64,000 nt of DNA from Isochrysis galbana (lineage: Eukaryota > Haptophyta > Isochrysidales > Isochrysidaceae). Shown piece after piece: positions 10,906-21,810 of the stretch. The stretch lies in contig CM030931.1 in assembly GCA_018136815.1 (NCBI GenBank), positions 981,511-1,045,510 on the forward strand, written 5' to 3'. A model generated the notes under the pieces. It was not told where the DNA came from. It saw only the letters and a list, made by a program, of their open reading frames with translations, and did not search any database. The position numbers were made by a program, and so were the translations under genes. Each line of letters begins with the position of its first letter. The first letter of the stretch is position 1.

Positions 10906-11635
10906 ATCGTGCTAGAGCCGTCTGCCGCTCCACCCGCAGAAACAAGGAAGCGAAAGGTAGGGCGGTCAAACAACAAATAGAACAAGAAAAAAAGCCTCTT
11001 AATATTCTCACCACACGCGCGGCCCTGAACCCTGAAAACACATTTTTTCGTCGGGCGCACAAATTTTATCTTTACCGCTCAGCTGGGAATGACTTCGCGA
11101 ACATTTCAACATTTCGCGAACAATTCGCGAAATCTTCGCGAACTGTTTGCGAACAATTTTTTTTTGGCGAACTCAGCTCCCCCGCCAAAATCAAAATCGC
11201 ACTGGTTTTCGGGTTTTCGGGTTCCGCAGCGACGGGCGAACTCCGTCCTTTGCGGACCAAGCGACGGCCAACGGCTGCGCGATTCCAGCTTAAACACATC
11301 CATCATGTTCAACAAAGAATTGGAGGCTCAGCTCGCCCGTGTTGCGTCAAGATCCGCGTGTCGCAACTATCAGTTGTTGTATTCAGATTCAGGCCTCCTA
11401 GCTGTCATGAATATTTCGGCATGGGTACGTGCCTTCGTCGTTATATATCGTCTTCTATGTTCGTCTTGGTCACTCAAGGCGTGCAGATTCGGATTCTCCC
11501 TGGGCTCAGATCCTGGTCCGCCGATTTTCGTCTCGAAATTCGAAGATTTGAGTTTTATTTTTACCGTTATGGTAATAATTGTCCACGCGTTTAAGGTAAG
11601 AAATACAGGTAACAGAACTGTGCCCCTCTCAGCAT
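10906..11635. other. Repeat remnants, no gene seen
   Basis: It contains a further TAGGGCGGTCAAACA terminus at 10958 and an inverted LINE-type 3' tail (GCCTCTTAATATTCTCACC at 10990-11010). It also has a cluster of TTCGCGAA palindromes at 11093-11150. An ORF at 11312-11808 has no recognisable feature and ends in a minisatellite, so I do not call it. Confidence 0.45.
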
Positions 11636-11800
11636 TCCCTCCCTCCCCTTCTGCAGTTCCCCCTCCCTTCTGCAGTTCCCCCTCCCTTCTGCAGTTTCCC
11701 CTCCCCTCTGCAGTTTCCCCTCCCCTCTGCAGTTTCCTTCTCCCTTCTGCAGTTCTCAGTTCTCACCCCCTCTGCAGCTCTCCTCCCTCCCCCCTCTCCA
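11636..11800 (+). repeat. Minisatellite, unit of about 18 bp
   Basis: Seven to eight units of CCCCTCCCTTCTGCAGTT with small length changes, grading into CT-rich sequence up to about 11970. Confidence 0.8.
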
Positions 11801-12229
11801 TTCCCTGATTTTCCCGGGCCAGGCCGGGAAAAATACGTGAATGAGAGGGAGAATTGGGTCAGTGTTGGGATCTCACCCCCCTCAGCAGTTTCTCTTCCCC
11901 CCCTCCGCTCCTCCCCTCCCCCCCCCTCCGCTCCTCCCCTTCCCCTCCGCTGTTCCCCCCCTCCGCCGTTCCCCGTGGAAGCGCGGGATCGAAGCTGTCG
12001 CCGCGGGAGAAGCCCCGCACCATTCTCTATCGTGCATCTCGATAGCCCGAATGGTGCTGGCTCCCGCCGGCTCGCATGCTCCGCAAAATACGCAACCGGT
12101 GGCGCGTGTGGACCACTACCCCCGCCTCCGCCGGACGCTGTCGTGCAAGGCGACGAAGTGCCTGCCTCCTCTTCACGATCAAGGGAGAGTACCTAGGCCA
12201 TATTGTCTCGCGGCGTGGCCTAGAGATGG
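11801..12229. other. CT-rich low complexity, no gene seen
   Basis: Strongly pyrimidine-rich to about 11970, then unassigned GC-rich DNA. No ORF is supported. Confidence 0.4.
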
Positions 12230-12440
12230 ACGGCTGCTGCTGCTGTGCCTGGTGTGGCCGGGGCCACGGGCTGTGTGGCGCGACCGGGGTCGCACTCACA
12301 TGCTCGGCCTCCGCGGGCGGACGCGGTCGCTTCGCCAGCGACAGCTCCATGGGTACTGGGGGGGCGCCCTCGGCGTGGGGGCCGAAGGAGAGGAGGGGCT
12401 CGGCGGCGCGCTCAATGGCAACCAACTATAAAGTTAGTTC
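12230..12440 (+). repeat. Repeat family E copy
   Basis: A full-looking copy with landmarks GGCCGGGGCCACGGGC, a GACGCGGTCGCTTCG block and the end CAACCAACTATAAAGTTAGTT. The same sequence is inverted at 13885-14085, so the NUDCD2-like gene lies between two inverted copies. Confidence 0.7.
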
Positions 12441-12702
12441 CAGAGGTAAGTCTAAGATGCGCTCAGGCTCTAGATCTCTAGATACAATACCCCGAGAGCA
12501 CAGGTACACACGTTATTTATTAACGTGAATCAAGGGCGGCGAGTAGCAGACGGAGCAGTTCAATGAGGGTCAACTCTCACACTCTCACACTTACTACTTT
12601 AAGGCGATCGGGCGGCGCCGCCTCGGACACCGCCACCTCGGCCACATTGTGCCTGTGCCGTGGCCTCGAATCGATTGTGAGCTAGAGCAAGGAAGCTGTG
12701 TC
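12441..12702. other. Putative 5' flank of the NUDCD2-like gene
   Basis: No repeat or ORF stands out. It presumably holds the promoter and 5' UTR. Confidence 0.35.
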
Positions 12703-13364
12703 ATGGATAAGCTTGAGGTTAAGCGGCTCGCGTATACGCACCAGGGGCGCACAATTTACGAGTGGGAGCAGACTTTGCAGGAGCTACATGTGTACATCAC
12801 GCCCCCTCCTGGCGTTACTGCCAAGATGATTGACTGCAAGATTGGCCCCAGCTCAATGACACTCGGGCTCAAGGGGAATCCACCTTTTTTGAATGAGAAA
12901 TTCGAAGCCGGGGTTAATTCAGACGAGTCCTTGTGGTGAGCATTTGCGCGCCGCCACTGATGTGATGTAGAGCCGATGTCTTGCCCAACCACATCGTTGC
13001 CGTTGTTGACACACCGATTGTCGTTCAGGTGCATGGAAGACGGAGAAATTCACATCGTGTTGACGAAAGGTAGCAAAGGAGTACCTTGGTCGGCTGTTTT
13101 TCAAGGCCACACCAAGGTGTGTTAACCATTGCACACCCGGCCAAAACATGATTAAGTAGCACCTAGTAGTTTGAGGAGCTAGACCAATGGCTCCTGGCCC
13201 ATGCTTTTCGGCAGGTCGACCCGTACACCCAGTCAGAAGTGCAAAAGGCGTTGATGCTTGAGCGTTTCCAGGAAGAAAATCCTGGTTTCGATTTCTCCGG
13301 AGCGTCTTTTAATGGACAAGTGCCGGATCCTAAAACGTTCATGGGCGGAGTTGGCTACAAATGA
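12703..13364 (+). CDS. NUDCD2-like CS-domain co-chaperone
   Basis: Three exons (12703-12935, 13029-13116, 13170-13364) give 171 residues, close to the 157 of animal NUDCD2. The CS/p23-like fold is visible as YEWEQTLQELHVYITPPPG, then KMIDCKIGPSSMTLGLKG and WCMEDGEIHIVLTKG. The C-terminal helix MLERFQEENPGFDFSGA is the family signature of NUDCD2. The family assists Hsp90 and stabilises LIS1/dynein components. Start: the ATG at 12703 (MDKLEVKRLAY) is the first one in frame with the domain. An upstream in-frame ATG is possible but the residues before it look non-coding. Intron 1 is 93 nt and phase 2. Intron 2 is only 53 nt and phase 0. All three exons fit the family without gaps. Confidence 0.88.
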
Positions 13365-13884
13365 ATGAGATGCAAAAGCGAACAAGTGCATGGCACCGAG
13401 GACGGGCGACAACGCCGCATGGTCTGCGGAGAGTTGGGTTTTGCCTCTATAGGAAACAGCGAGTCACTGGGTCTATTAAATTCTCCTTCATGCTAGATTT
13501 CGTTTCTCTCTGCATCTTCGCATCCTGCACTATGGTTCTTGATGGCTACGGGAAAATTTGCAATGTTGCCGCTCGGTGCTGTTGCCATGGTAGCGCAAAG
13601 ACGAGGTGATGGCTAGGGGCAAGAGAAGGTATGTCTAAGCAAACAACCACCTACAAACCTCTTCGCATTGATTTTTAACGAGGAACGTTGTGCGGAGAAC
13701 TGCAAGGCACGTATTGTGTTTGATAGGGATACTGGGTCGTGGGGCGAAAACGGCAAGGAGGTGCAACTTGAACTTTAGGTCCAGTTATTTTTCACTCCCA
13801 TCCCCCCGTTTTGGTTTTGGTAGAAAATTATAGCAACGCCCACCATTTGGAGGATCGAATGACAACTCGCCTCCCCTCGTTTTA
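13365..13884. other. 3' flank of the NUDCD2-like gene, no gene seen
   Basis: No supported ORF; probably 3' UTR plus spacer. Confidence 0.4.
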
Positions 13885-14085
13885 GGGCAACTAACTTTAT
13901 AGTTGGTCGCCATGGAGCGCGCCGCCGCTCCCCACCTCTCCTTCGGGTCCCCCGCCGCGGGGACCCCCCGGCACCCATGGAGCTGTCGCAGGCGAAGCGA
14001 CCGCGTCCGCCCGCAGAGGCCGAGCAGGTGAGCGCGACCCCGGTCGCGCCGCACGGCCCGTGGCCCCGGCCACACCAGCCACTGC
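13885..14085 (-). repeat. Repeat family E copy, inverted
   Basis: Starts AACTAACTTTATAGTTGG and runs through the same blocks as 12230-12440 in reverse. It abuts the 3' side of the LINE ORF1 fragment that follows. Confidence 0.7.
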
Positions 14086-14178
14086 AGCCATGCTGGCCCT
14101 CCCCATGGTGGGCCACAAGCTGTAGAACACAGAGGACCAGAACCACACAAGACGAACAACAAAGCCACCAGGCATGCC

Positions 14179-15345
14179 TTATGGCAGAGGCCTCTCCCAC
14201 CCTAGGGACGGCCGCGCTGCCCCGGCAGCGCGGCCCGAGACCGGGTGGCCCTTATGGGCACAAATCCAAAACCAGCAGCAGAACGCACAATGGCACTGAC
14301 CCCCCATGACTCTAGGAATTTGTCTCTCGGGATGTATTCTCCCTTCTCCCTGAAAATGTATGTATGTATCGTTGTTTTTGAGATATTGCGAGCATTCCTC
14401 TTTGCTGTAGGGCGTTGATGCGCCGTAGTCTCTAAATACGTTGTGTACGGCGTTGCATTCTAGCTTGTTCCATAGCTTCGCCCACGTGGGGTTTAGCTTG
14501 GGGCCCGGGTGCGTCAGACTCCCCCATACGGGCTGCGAGAGTATTCCCACTTTACTGGTCTTTAGAGGCATAAGTTTGAGCTTGCGTGTGTTGCTTAACG
14601 CTTGCTTCCAGAAAGCTGGGAGTTTGCTCGTGTAGCCGGTGGGAGAGGTATGGTTAGTCTCTTCCGCGATCGTGTCTCTACGGGGCCCAAGGGGTCCGGT
14701 GTGGTCTTCTTGCCGGTGCCTTGCTCTGGGGTTGATGGGTTGTTCAGGCCAACTGTTGGCCCTTGTTTGTGTGCTTGTTTGTGGTGCTGGGCCTCTTGGG
14801 CTGCTGCCCCTTCTGCCTCTCTCGCGCACGCGGCGCGTTCTTCGTCTCGACTTCTCGTGGTGGGGCTCCCCTCTCCAGATGTCACCTGTGGTGCTCCTGT
14901 CTCTCTTTTTGGGGGTCCAGTCCTGCTTCATGCCTGCTGCATCAGATTGTTGCGACATTTCCCCATGGGGGTCATGCCTAGTCTGGCGCCGGACCGGTCC
15001 CTCGTGCCGGAGCACGAGGGCGGTGTCGCGGCTGTGTAGGGGCCAGGCCCGGGGGCCTTCCCTGATGGATCGTCCAGCTGGTGTGGTGTGGCTGGTGGAG
15101 CTGTGGAGGGTGAGGTATGTGTGTAGCATGCTGGCTGCTGCCAGCATGCAGGCCTTGGTCGCTCTGTTCGTGGTGATGCCCGTGTCCAGCCCGCTGGCTC
15201 CTGCGCCCACCTGGTCGGGCGGGTCGTCTTGACGCGGTCGCTTCGGCGACAGGGGGGTGTCCATGAGTTCTTCGTCCATCGCGCATCGCGGCGAGGGCGG
15301 CGGCGGCGAGTGCGGGAGGCGGCGCGCGCTCCATGACCCTATCAG
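14179..15345 (-). mobile_element. LINE 5' part with degraded ORF1
   Basis: ORF1 begins at 15334 with MERAP, just as in the copy at 1340-3075, and a stem-loop CTATCAGTTTACTGATAG lies immediately upstream (15340-15357). The frame then breaks. A second frame from about 15275 (MDEELMDTPLSPKRPRQDD) continues to 14179 with a hydrophilic Pro/Arg/Thr-rich protein and the stretch PTWAKLWNKLECNAVHNVF. It is a non-LTR gag-like protein with at least one frameshift. Its 5' end faces the ORF2 fragment at 15375 head to head. Confidence 0.65.
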
Positions 15346-15374
15346 TTTACTGATAGTTGTCCTGCTCTCTCTCA

Positions 15375-16595
15375 ACAACCCTCGCACACTCACCCTCGCC
15401 CCGCTCTCGTCCTCGCTATGTCCGCTCCACGTGGGAAAACGGGCTGAAAGGCCCGAAACACCTAGAGTACCCCCTAGCGGACGAATACACACTTGACGGG
15501 AAAACACAGCTAGACCAAGTCACCGTGTCAGACATAACGCGCGAGCTCATAAAAAGCGACCCCTGCGCCGAGCCACAGCCGGCGCGTGAAACGTGGACGC
15601 GGAAGCTCGAAATGACAAACGACGAATGGAAACACGTGGCACAACTCTATACCCACCCCCTGCTAAAACACACGGACAAACACCCTCACTTCAAGCACAT
15701 CACCCACAGAAGGCTAGGCACACGAAACCGGTTCGCGTCGGCAACCACCACAAAATGTAGACTCTGCGGAAAACACCGCAAGGACTCGACACACCTAGCC
15801 AGATGCTCCTCCACGGTTCGGATATTCCAAACCATAGAGGCCGTGGCGGGGTTCACCCTCGCGAGCGACAGATCGACAAACCAGAAGATAAAAGACAGAC
15901 TGTTCGCATACCCGAACACACCGACACCCGATAGCCTTAAAGCCCTCTACCTAATAGCGTGGAGACACATAATAGGCGACTTCTATAGAGTAGAATTCAA
16001 CCAATACCCATTCCACCACGTACCGGTCATCGAAAGAACCTTGAGCAGGTTCACGGTCCTCGTCAGAGGCCTTGGGCCCCCGGACGGAACCGCGACCGCG
16101 CGCACAAACAAGGCCTCCCAAGGCAGGAAGCCGAAGATCAAGTCCCCACGGGACCTCAGCACCCCCGTATACGAAACTAATAACAAAGGGAGCCTAGTCA
16201 TGAGTGTGAACTTGAAGCTGATAGCACAAGCGCTCGACATGGTGGAGCGGCTCGCCTAAAACGAACGCTCCCACAAGGCGTACCGCCTCTCACCCAGCTG
16301 GCACTCACAGCAGACGCACCGTACACCAGACGCCCGGCACCCGGCGCGAAAAGGACTAAGAAGAAACCGGTAGCCCGGCGGCGTAGAAGGAAGGAGAGCG
16401 ATAAGCCGTCGGGGACCGGCGCACACCGTCCGCCACTGGAAGCCCACTTCACCCAGCCCCTAGGTAGAGCACGAGGGGACGCGCCGCAAGGGAGGTGGAG
16501 GGGGGGAAAGGGAAGCGGGCGTGGCTGCAGGGAGGAGGTGCAGGGTCGCGCGCGCGGCGAGATTATTAAGAAGTTTTATTTTTCTCCCAAGCCCG
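15375..16595 (+). mobile_element. LINE 3' part: ORF2 C-terminus and 3' UTR
   Basis: An open frame from about 15410 to 16259 encodes the end of a non-LTR ORF2. It has a zinc-knuckle-like CRLCGKHRKDSTHLARC (zf-RVT type) and the family tail PVYETNNKGSLV ... LIAQALDMVERLA. The 3' UTR contains the block CCCCTAGGTAGAGCACGAGG, shared with 21660-21700, and ends at GGCGAGATTATTAAGAAGTTTT (16558-16580). Reverse transcriptase and endonuclease are absent, so the copy is 5'-truncated. Confidence 0.75.
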
Positions 16596-16599
16596 TCTC

Positions 16600-16745
16600 C
16601 TTGCCTCCATGGGCACTGGGCGGGCGCGGCCGCTTCGACAGCGGCTGCTCCATGGGCACTGGGGGGGCGCCCTCGGCGGGGGGCCCGAAGCCCGAAGGAG
16701 AGGGGAGTCGCGGCGGCGCGCTCCATCGCGACCAAGTATAAACTT
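16600..16745 (+). repeat. Repeat family E copy, partial
   Basis: Carries the GGGGGGCGCCCTCGGCGGG block and ends GCGACCAAGTATAAACTTA. It lies directly after the LINE 3' tail. Confidence 0.65.
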
Positions 16746-17420
16746 AAATGGAGGGAGGGAAGATAAGGGCGGTGTTCGTTAGCGACGGGAGGACCCGGAA
16801 ATAGTAGGTGTGTAGCCCAGAATCTTCAGATGCTATTTTTTCCTTAGCCTTAGCCTTAGCGCCGCCTATCTTGTAGCCGGTAGGCGTAGGCCCCACCCTC
16901 TTAAAACAGACGATAGATGCTTAATTCTCTCCAACCCACGCGCATGACAACGCCTCAAGTGTCGCAAACGTTGGCCTTGAACATCCCCGTGGTGTAATGA
17001 GAACAACGGGCCACACGTGCCACCACTACAAGCCTTTCTTTTAGATGAGACTAGACGCTAGACGTCTCCAAGTGACCGCCGTCACCGATTGCCCCGGGAC
17101 CAAGTGAAGTGTCGGGCGGCATCACTAGGAGGAAGGCATCCAAAAATTTCGCCATTCCTGGCTATAAGAGGGCTCATGAGCGGACACCTCGCCATCGAAT
17201 ACTTGTGTACAACATCCCACAACATATAGCCGTCTGCTTCCTGCGCTACTTGCCCCGTCCACCACAACTGAAATCTCTCGCAACAACAAGGGTTGCACCT
17301 GCAAGTCTTGCTCATCCTCATCTAGTCCCAGATGCACGTACACAGCACATTCCTCAATGGTTCCTTGGTGCCACTATTCGCCACTAGCATTGGGGCTTAG
17401 TATTTGTAGGCTGCACAATC
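16746..17420. other. 3' flank of CAP, no gene seen
   Basis: The start (16750-16850) resembles LINE 3' UTR sequence (GTAGCCCAGAATCTTCAGA, also at 32185 and 41360). Two minus-strand ORFs at 17082-17343 have no recognisable content and are probably 3' UTR of CAP. Confidence 0.4.
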
Positions 17421-19378
17421 CTATGCCGTATGTGCCATGCACTCGGTGACCCATTTGCCATTCACCATCTTTGAGACGAATTGTTCAGGGATGGGCACCT
17501 CCTTGAATTCGTCAGCGTCAGTCGTGCCGGGCATCTGGATGTTCAGCTCTGACGACTTGGCGGAGACGATTTCTGCATCGAGAGAATCGCGATTTAGAAT
17601 GATAGTGGTGCCTTCACACTTGTCGATGCTCACTGTGGTGACCTTACTCAGCACCTGGAGGATTGGGTGATAGGAATTGGATGAGTTGGAAGGGACTAGT
17701 CGCCGCCCGGCATCATCGATTTCAGGGGCACGGCAGTATCATTGGGCATCGAACTTGCTAAATGGCGGCTTTGTTTGAGGCACACTGCCCATGTGGTTGC
17801 GGTCCCTAGAATACCTGGACCGTACAGCCAGAGCAGTTGATGAGATCAATACCCGCCATGACGGAGTCGAAGACCACAGCCGTTTTCGTGCAGCCATCAA
17901 GTGTTATGTGATTCACTTTGGATTTGACTTGCACTACAGAGTCGGTGCACTTGAAAATGTAAATGGAATGCTTCACCTCCGGCTCTGCAACAACTAGCTC
18001 CGTCATCTTGGTCTGTTAACACAAAGGAAATCAGAGTGAGGCAACGGTCGCAAGGAAGTGCACTTATCCGTATGATATGACCCCAAATTGCGCAACCTCT
18101 TAGCGTTCCCGACATCAACTCAAGCCAGGAATATCCAGAAATGGGCCAGGATGATGCGTGCACACCTGGTATTCGATGACCCACCTCTTGCCGTCTTCCA
18201 AATCGAATTTGGGTGCTTTGACGGGTGTTGCAGCCACGGCAGGTTTCGGCACTTGTGCCTTCAAGGTATTTTTGGGTACTGGAACGGTGCGGTCTGCAAG
18301 TCCCTCCCCCTTCTTGACGTGCCTCAGTCCTTTTGTGATGTCAAGGCCCTTGTTGATCTCGGCAAAGAGAGCCACGCTTGCGTCCGCAGTGCTGCCCGCA
18401 CCGGTGTCACGTATTGGAGGGGGAGGCGGTGGAGGGGGTGGAGGAGGAGGCGGCGGTGGCACTGGTTTTGCTGAAGATTTGATTGCTTCTCTACCTACGC
18501 CAGCCTCCTCAACTGCACAGCCTTTGGGGTTCCACTCGAGCCCAGTTCGGTGATTGGCTATCACAAAGGCTTCAAGGGCAACAAAAATAGCCTTCATGGA
18601 CTTAGCAAATTCAACCTAAATTAGGTGGGAATGGGTGTCTCAGTGCCAAGCATATCGTATAGCGGAGCATTTGCCCTGGCCATCTGGCACAGTCCACTAT
18701 CATGCGTTTAATCTCACCAGTGCTTACCTGGGTCTCGTCTTTGCCTTTGTTAGTCATGATAATCTTTTGTTGGCTAAATTCGCCGCATTGCCACATTTCG
18801 TTCACATGAGGCCCAGGCGTCTTCTCGACCATGACCCAGCCCAGTGCTGGGATGGACTCGCCCATGGCCTGAGTTCAAATGTGCAAGTGTGGATGAAGAA
18901 GAGCAGTCTTCAACACATTCTGGGTAGCAAAGATGAGCAGTCTTCAACATATGCTGGGTACCAAATGAATCTCATCAGTCATGCATACCTGAAGGTGATT
19001 TGAGAAAGTTGATCGTCGATCAACCATGGCTTGCACCTGTGCGATGAGGTCACCAGTGGCCTTGCAAAGCTCGCTCTGATCAGCGGCAGAAGGCTTCCGA
19101 CACTTAGACACCGTCACGAGCATTTCGCGCTGTGCCTCGAAGGCCTTCTGCACAAGCTTTGCTTGTGCCTCAACGTCAGGAGCACCAAGCTTGGCTGAGA
19201 GTGCCACGTAGGAAGCAACCTGATCAGCAATCAATTGGTCGTACTCCCGGATCATGGGGGAGACCAAGTCGCCATCTGCACTGATCACAGCCGTAGGCTT
19301 GCTCTCCATCGCTTCCAGGCGGTTGGTGACCGCCTCTAGTCGCTGAAGAAGAGTGGTGAACTTTCCGGCATCTGCCAT
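17421..19378 (-). CDS. CAP: Adenylyl cyclase-associated protein (CAP/Srv2), actin-recycling factor
   Basis: Five exons (19378-18989, 18868-18728, 18615-18166, 18012-17815, 17654-17421) joined by four phase-0 introns of 112-160 nt give 470 residues, the usual CAP length. Exon 1 starts MADAGKFTTLLQRLEAVTNRLE, the N-terminal oligomerisation coiled coil. Exons 1-3 form the helical folded domain, including SIPALGWVMVEKTPGPHV and VEFAKSMKAIF. Next comes a run of about 15 prolines (profilin-binding type) and a KGLRHVKK segment resembling the WH2/actin-binding region. Exons 3-5 are the CARP beta-helix: KRWVIEYQ, IYIFKCTDSVVQVKSKVN, INCSGCTVQ and MPGTTDADEFKEVPIPEQFV. CAP cooperates with cofilin to depolymerise actin filaments and recharges G-actin with ATP. 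All domains are intact. The upstream DNA (19379-19480) presumably holds the promoter. Confidence 0.93.
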
Positions 19379-20104
19379 GATGACTGAAGCTGTGGGATGG
19401 TACGAAGGGGATAGGGAGCCTTAGAGAGAGGGTGCCAGGAGGTAGAGAGGAGAGAGATCGGTTTGTGCGGTGAGGCTCTTGCGAGCCCATATGCACCGAT
19501 CGATCTGCGCACGCCTGCCTCGCGCCGCGCGGCGCCGCGCCTGCTCCGTCTCACCGTGTGCGGATGGCGGCGCGGCGGCTTGGAGTGCTCGAACGAGGCC
19601 GCAGCGGACTTTCGCTCGACCCCCCTGCGCGCGCCACCGCTTTTTCTTCAATATCGAGCGAGTGCCTTGCACGCCCCCCCCCCCCCCCCCCCCCCGCGCG
19701 CGCCGCTCGCAGCTTCTGAACCTCCCAGTTCGCACAGGTGAAGTTGGGCATGTACGAGCAAAGTACTCCCTACTCCCAGAGTAGACTTTTACTCTACTCT
19801 ACTCTACTCTAGCGTAGAGTAGAGACTGCCCCTTCATGGGCATGCCCCATTTCTATGGGTGAAAATAAAAATCGGCCTGTTGACATCTAGAGGTGGCTGC
19901 CACTGGACAAAAGGTGCCTGTAGCCCGTAGGGCATGCTGTGCGCCGGCCCTAGCTGGGAAACACAGCCGGGGCTTCTCCAAACACAGGAAACACGGTTTG
20001 TGGTTTGTGTTTGGGTTTCGTAGAAACACAGCCAAACACAGTCCCAATCCCAAACACAGCGGGGGAGCGGGGGAGCGGGGCGCCTCTACTTCTACTTCTA
20101 GCCC
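19379..20104. other. CAP 5' flank and low-complexity sequence, no gene seen
   Basis: It contains a CG-rich block, a poly-C run (about 19673-19694) and a hairpin-prone TACTCTACTCTACTC ... GAGTAGAG stretch (19786-19826). An AAACACA-rich stretch follows (19965-20060). Overlapping ORFs in three frames are composition artefacts. Confidence 0.4.
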
Positions 20105-21118
20105 GGTCACTCACTATGGACTATGGGGGTGCGGAGGGCACCAGCTACTATGGGTATATAATAATACTACTAATAATCTAACTGAGCATTAGCATTAGTA
20201 CCACTACTCTCACTAGCCCGGTACCAACACGACAACCCTTAGCGCACCTGCCCGTACGCCTCGGCGCATGTTGCTGCCACAGATACATACACGTATGCAC
20301 CCCTCCACATCTCCCCCCTCGCAGACCCCCGGCTCCCATTCTAACCCCCCACAAGTTAAAATGAGGGAAAACCCATTGAGGCGGACCGACCAACGTCGGG
20401 CGACTCTCCGGGAAAAAGCACCGGGGGGGGAGGGAGGAACTCTCTAAACCAAGAAGAACGGCCCTTACCAGCTCGCGCCGTGAGCGGTCCTCGAGAAATA
20501 AGTGACTGCGACTCGAGCAGCCTGCGCCACCTGGGATACTCTCCTGCTCGCCATTGAGCCACTCCCTTCTCATCTCCCTCCTGTCGCCATCCGCCCCTCA
20601 CCCGTTTGCTAACGCAAACGGGGCCCGTTTCTCACTGCACTCCATCGGGGGGGGTGCAAAACCCCCCCTCTCCCTCTCTCCACTCTCACCCATCGTTGTC
20701 CCTGCGGCGCGTCGCCATGCGGCGCGCCCTGGCCTGCTCTCAGGGGTCCTTTGGGGGCTCCCAGAGGGCCAGCAAGGGCAGCTCAGGGGGCAGTGGAGGC
20801 TGGGGCTCAGCCCCTGGCCCCCCCCGCCTCTCCCACGCTCGCCTCGCTGGCCATGGGAGCCGCCAGAAGTCCCCTGTATGCCTGGCGACCAGGGACAGGG
20901 GGGAAGTCAGCTCGAGGGCAGGCCCAGCGCGGGCGTGGGAGTGCAGCTCGCGGCCCGCGCCCACGAAGGGTCTGGGCAGGAATGATGAGTGCCTTGCCGC
21001 CTTGCCCCTGCCATTGGCAGGGGCTGGGGTTGAATGCACGGGCCAACCCCGGGGGGTGTCCGCAATGGAGAGGGGGGGGGCGCGAGGCCCCCATTGACCC
21101 CCACTTATAAAAGTAGGT
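20105..21118 (+). repeat. Composite repeat A + tRNA-like SINE + F
   Basis: Family A covers 20105-20430. Positions 20455-20600, read on the minus strand, carry an A-box-like TGGCTCAATGG and a B-box-like GCTCGAGTCGC: a tRNA-derived SINE head. Family F follows (20600-21118). It opens with the hairpin CGTTTGCTAACGCAAACG, has the block GCGGCGCGTCGCCATGCGGC, and ends GACCCCCACTTATAAAAGTAGG. The same A-to-F order is kept at 52945-53975 and, cut short, at 31300-31840, so A, SINE-like part and F may be one long element. Confidence 0.65.
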
Positions 21119-21124
21119 TGCACC

Positions 21125-21330
21125 AGCTACTATGGGTAAATGAAGGGCTAAATAAGCTCCCTATAGGTTCCGGTAGGATGCATCAGCCAAAAAATTGGGG
21201 GGGTTCTCCGGCGAAATTTTCGCGAAAAATACCGAATTTTAGGCCTTCGAAGACGGTGCGCGAAATACAATCGCCCCCCCTCCGGTATATTTTAGTGAGG
21301 CCCTTCATGCGAGGCACAAACATCGAATAG
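21125..21330 (+). repeat. Repeat family T copy
   Basis: Shares AATAAGCTCCCTATAGGTTC, a GGCGAAATTTTCG block and the CCTCCGGTATATTTTAGTGA end with 63195-63460 (inverted) and 1-160. Confidence 0.6.
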
Positions 21331-21434
21331 CGAGGAAGCTTGTGACGCCAACTCACTAAGTCCACAAGGCGTGGTTCTATGCACACTGGACCATAAGTCA
21401 CGTGCCACAACCTGCTGCTTTCTGCGGATTGGCC
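21331..21434. other. Unassigned spacer
   Basis: No ORF or recognised repeat. Confidence 0.3.
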
Positions 21435-21810
21435 GCGAGGTGGTAGCAAAAGCCCTCAACATAGCAGAGCGTCTTGCCTAACCAAGCGACTCCTCGCCGA
21501 TAACCGCGAGCCGACCAACCGACAACAGATCTTAGTCACATTGACCACAGTTGCCCGACGCCCAGCACAAGGAACAAACACACATCAGCCGGTAGCCCGA
21601 AGGCACAGGAGGAAGGCGAGAACCAGGCCGTCGAGAACCGGTACACACCGTCTGCCACTGGAAACCCACTACACCCAGCCCCTAGGTAGAGCACGAGGGG
21701 ACGAGCCGCAAGGCAGGTGGAGGGGGAGAGAAAGGAAGCGGGCGTGGCTGCGAAGATACTGTGCAGGGTCGCGCGCGCGGCGAGATTATTAAGAAGTTTT
21801 TTTTTTGAAG
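21435..21810 (+). mobile_element. LINE 3' end, strongly 5'-truncated
   Basis: The last ORF2 residues (VVAKALNIAERLA then stop near 21480) parallel the LIAQALDMVERLA tail at 16225-16259. The 3' UTR is collinear with 16370-16580 and ends GGCGAGATTATTAAGAAGTTTTTTTTT. Confidence 0.75.

Noticed and set aside
12649-12702. Upstream ATG for the NUDCD2-like gene at 12649
   Set aside because: The extra 18 residues look non-coding, and the CS-domain family starts near MDKLEVKR.
15300-15410. Start of the plus-strand ORF at 15357 as a new gene
   Set aside because: The first 20 or so codons lie in the LINE 5' region of the opposite copy. Only the downstream part matches ORF2.
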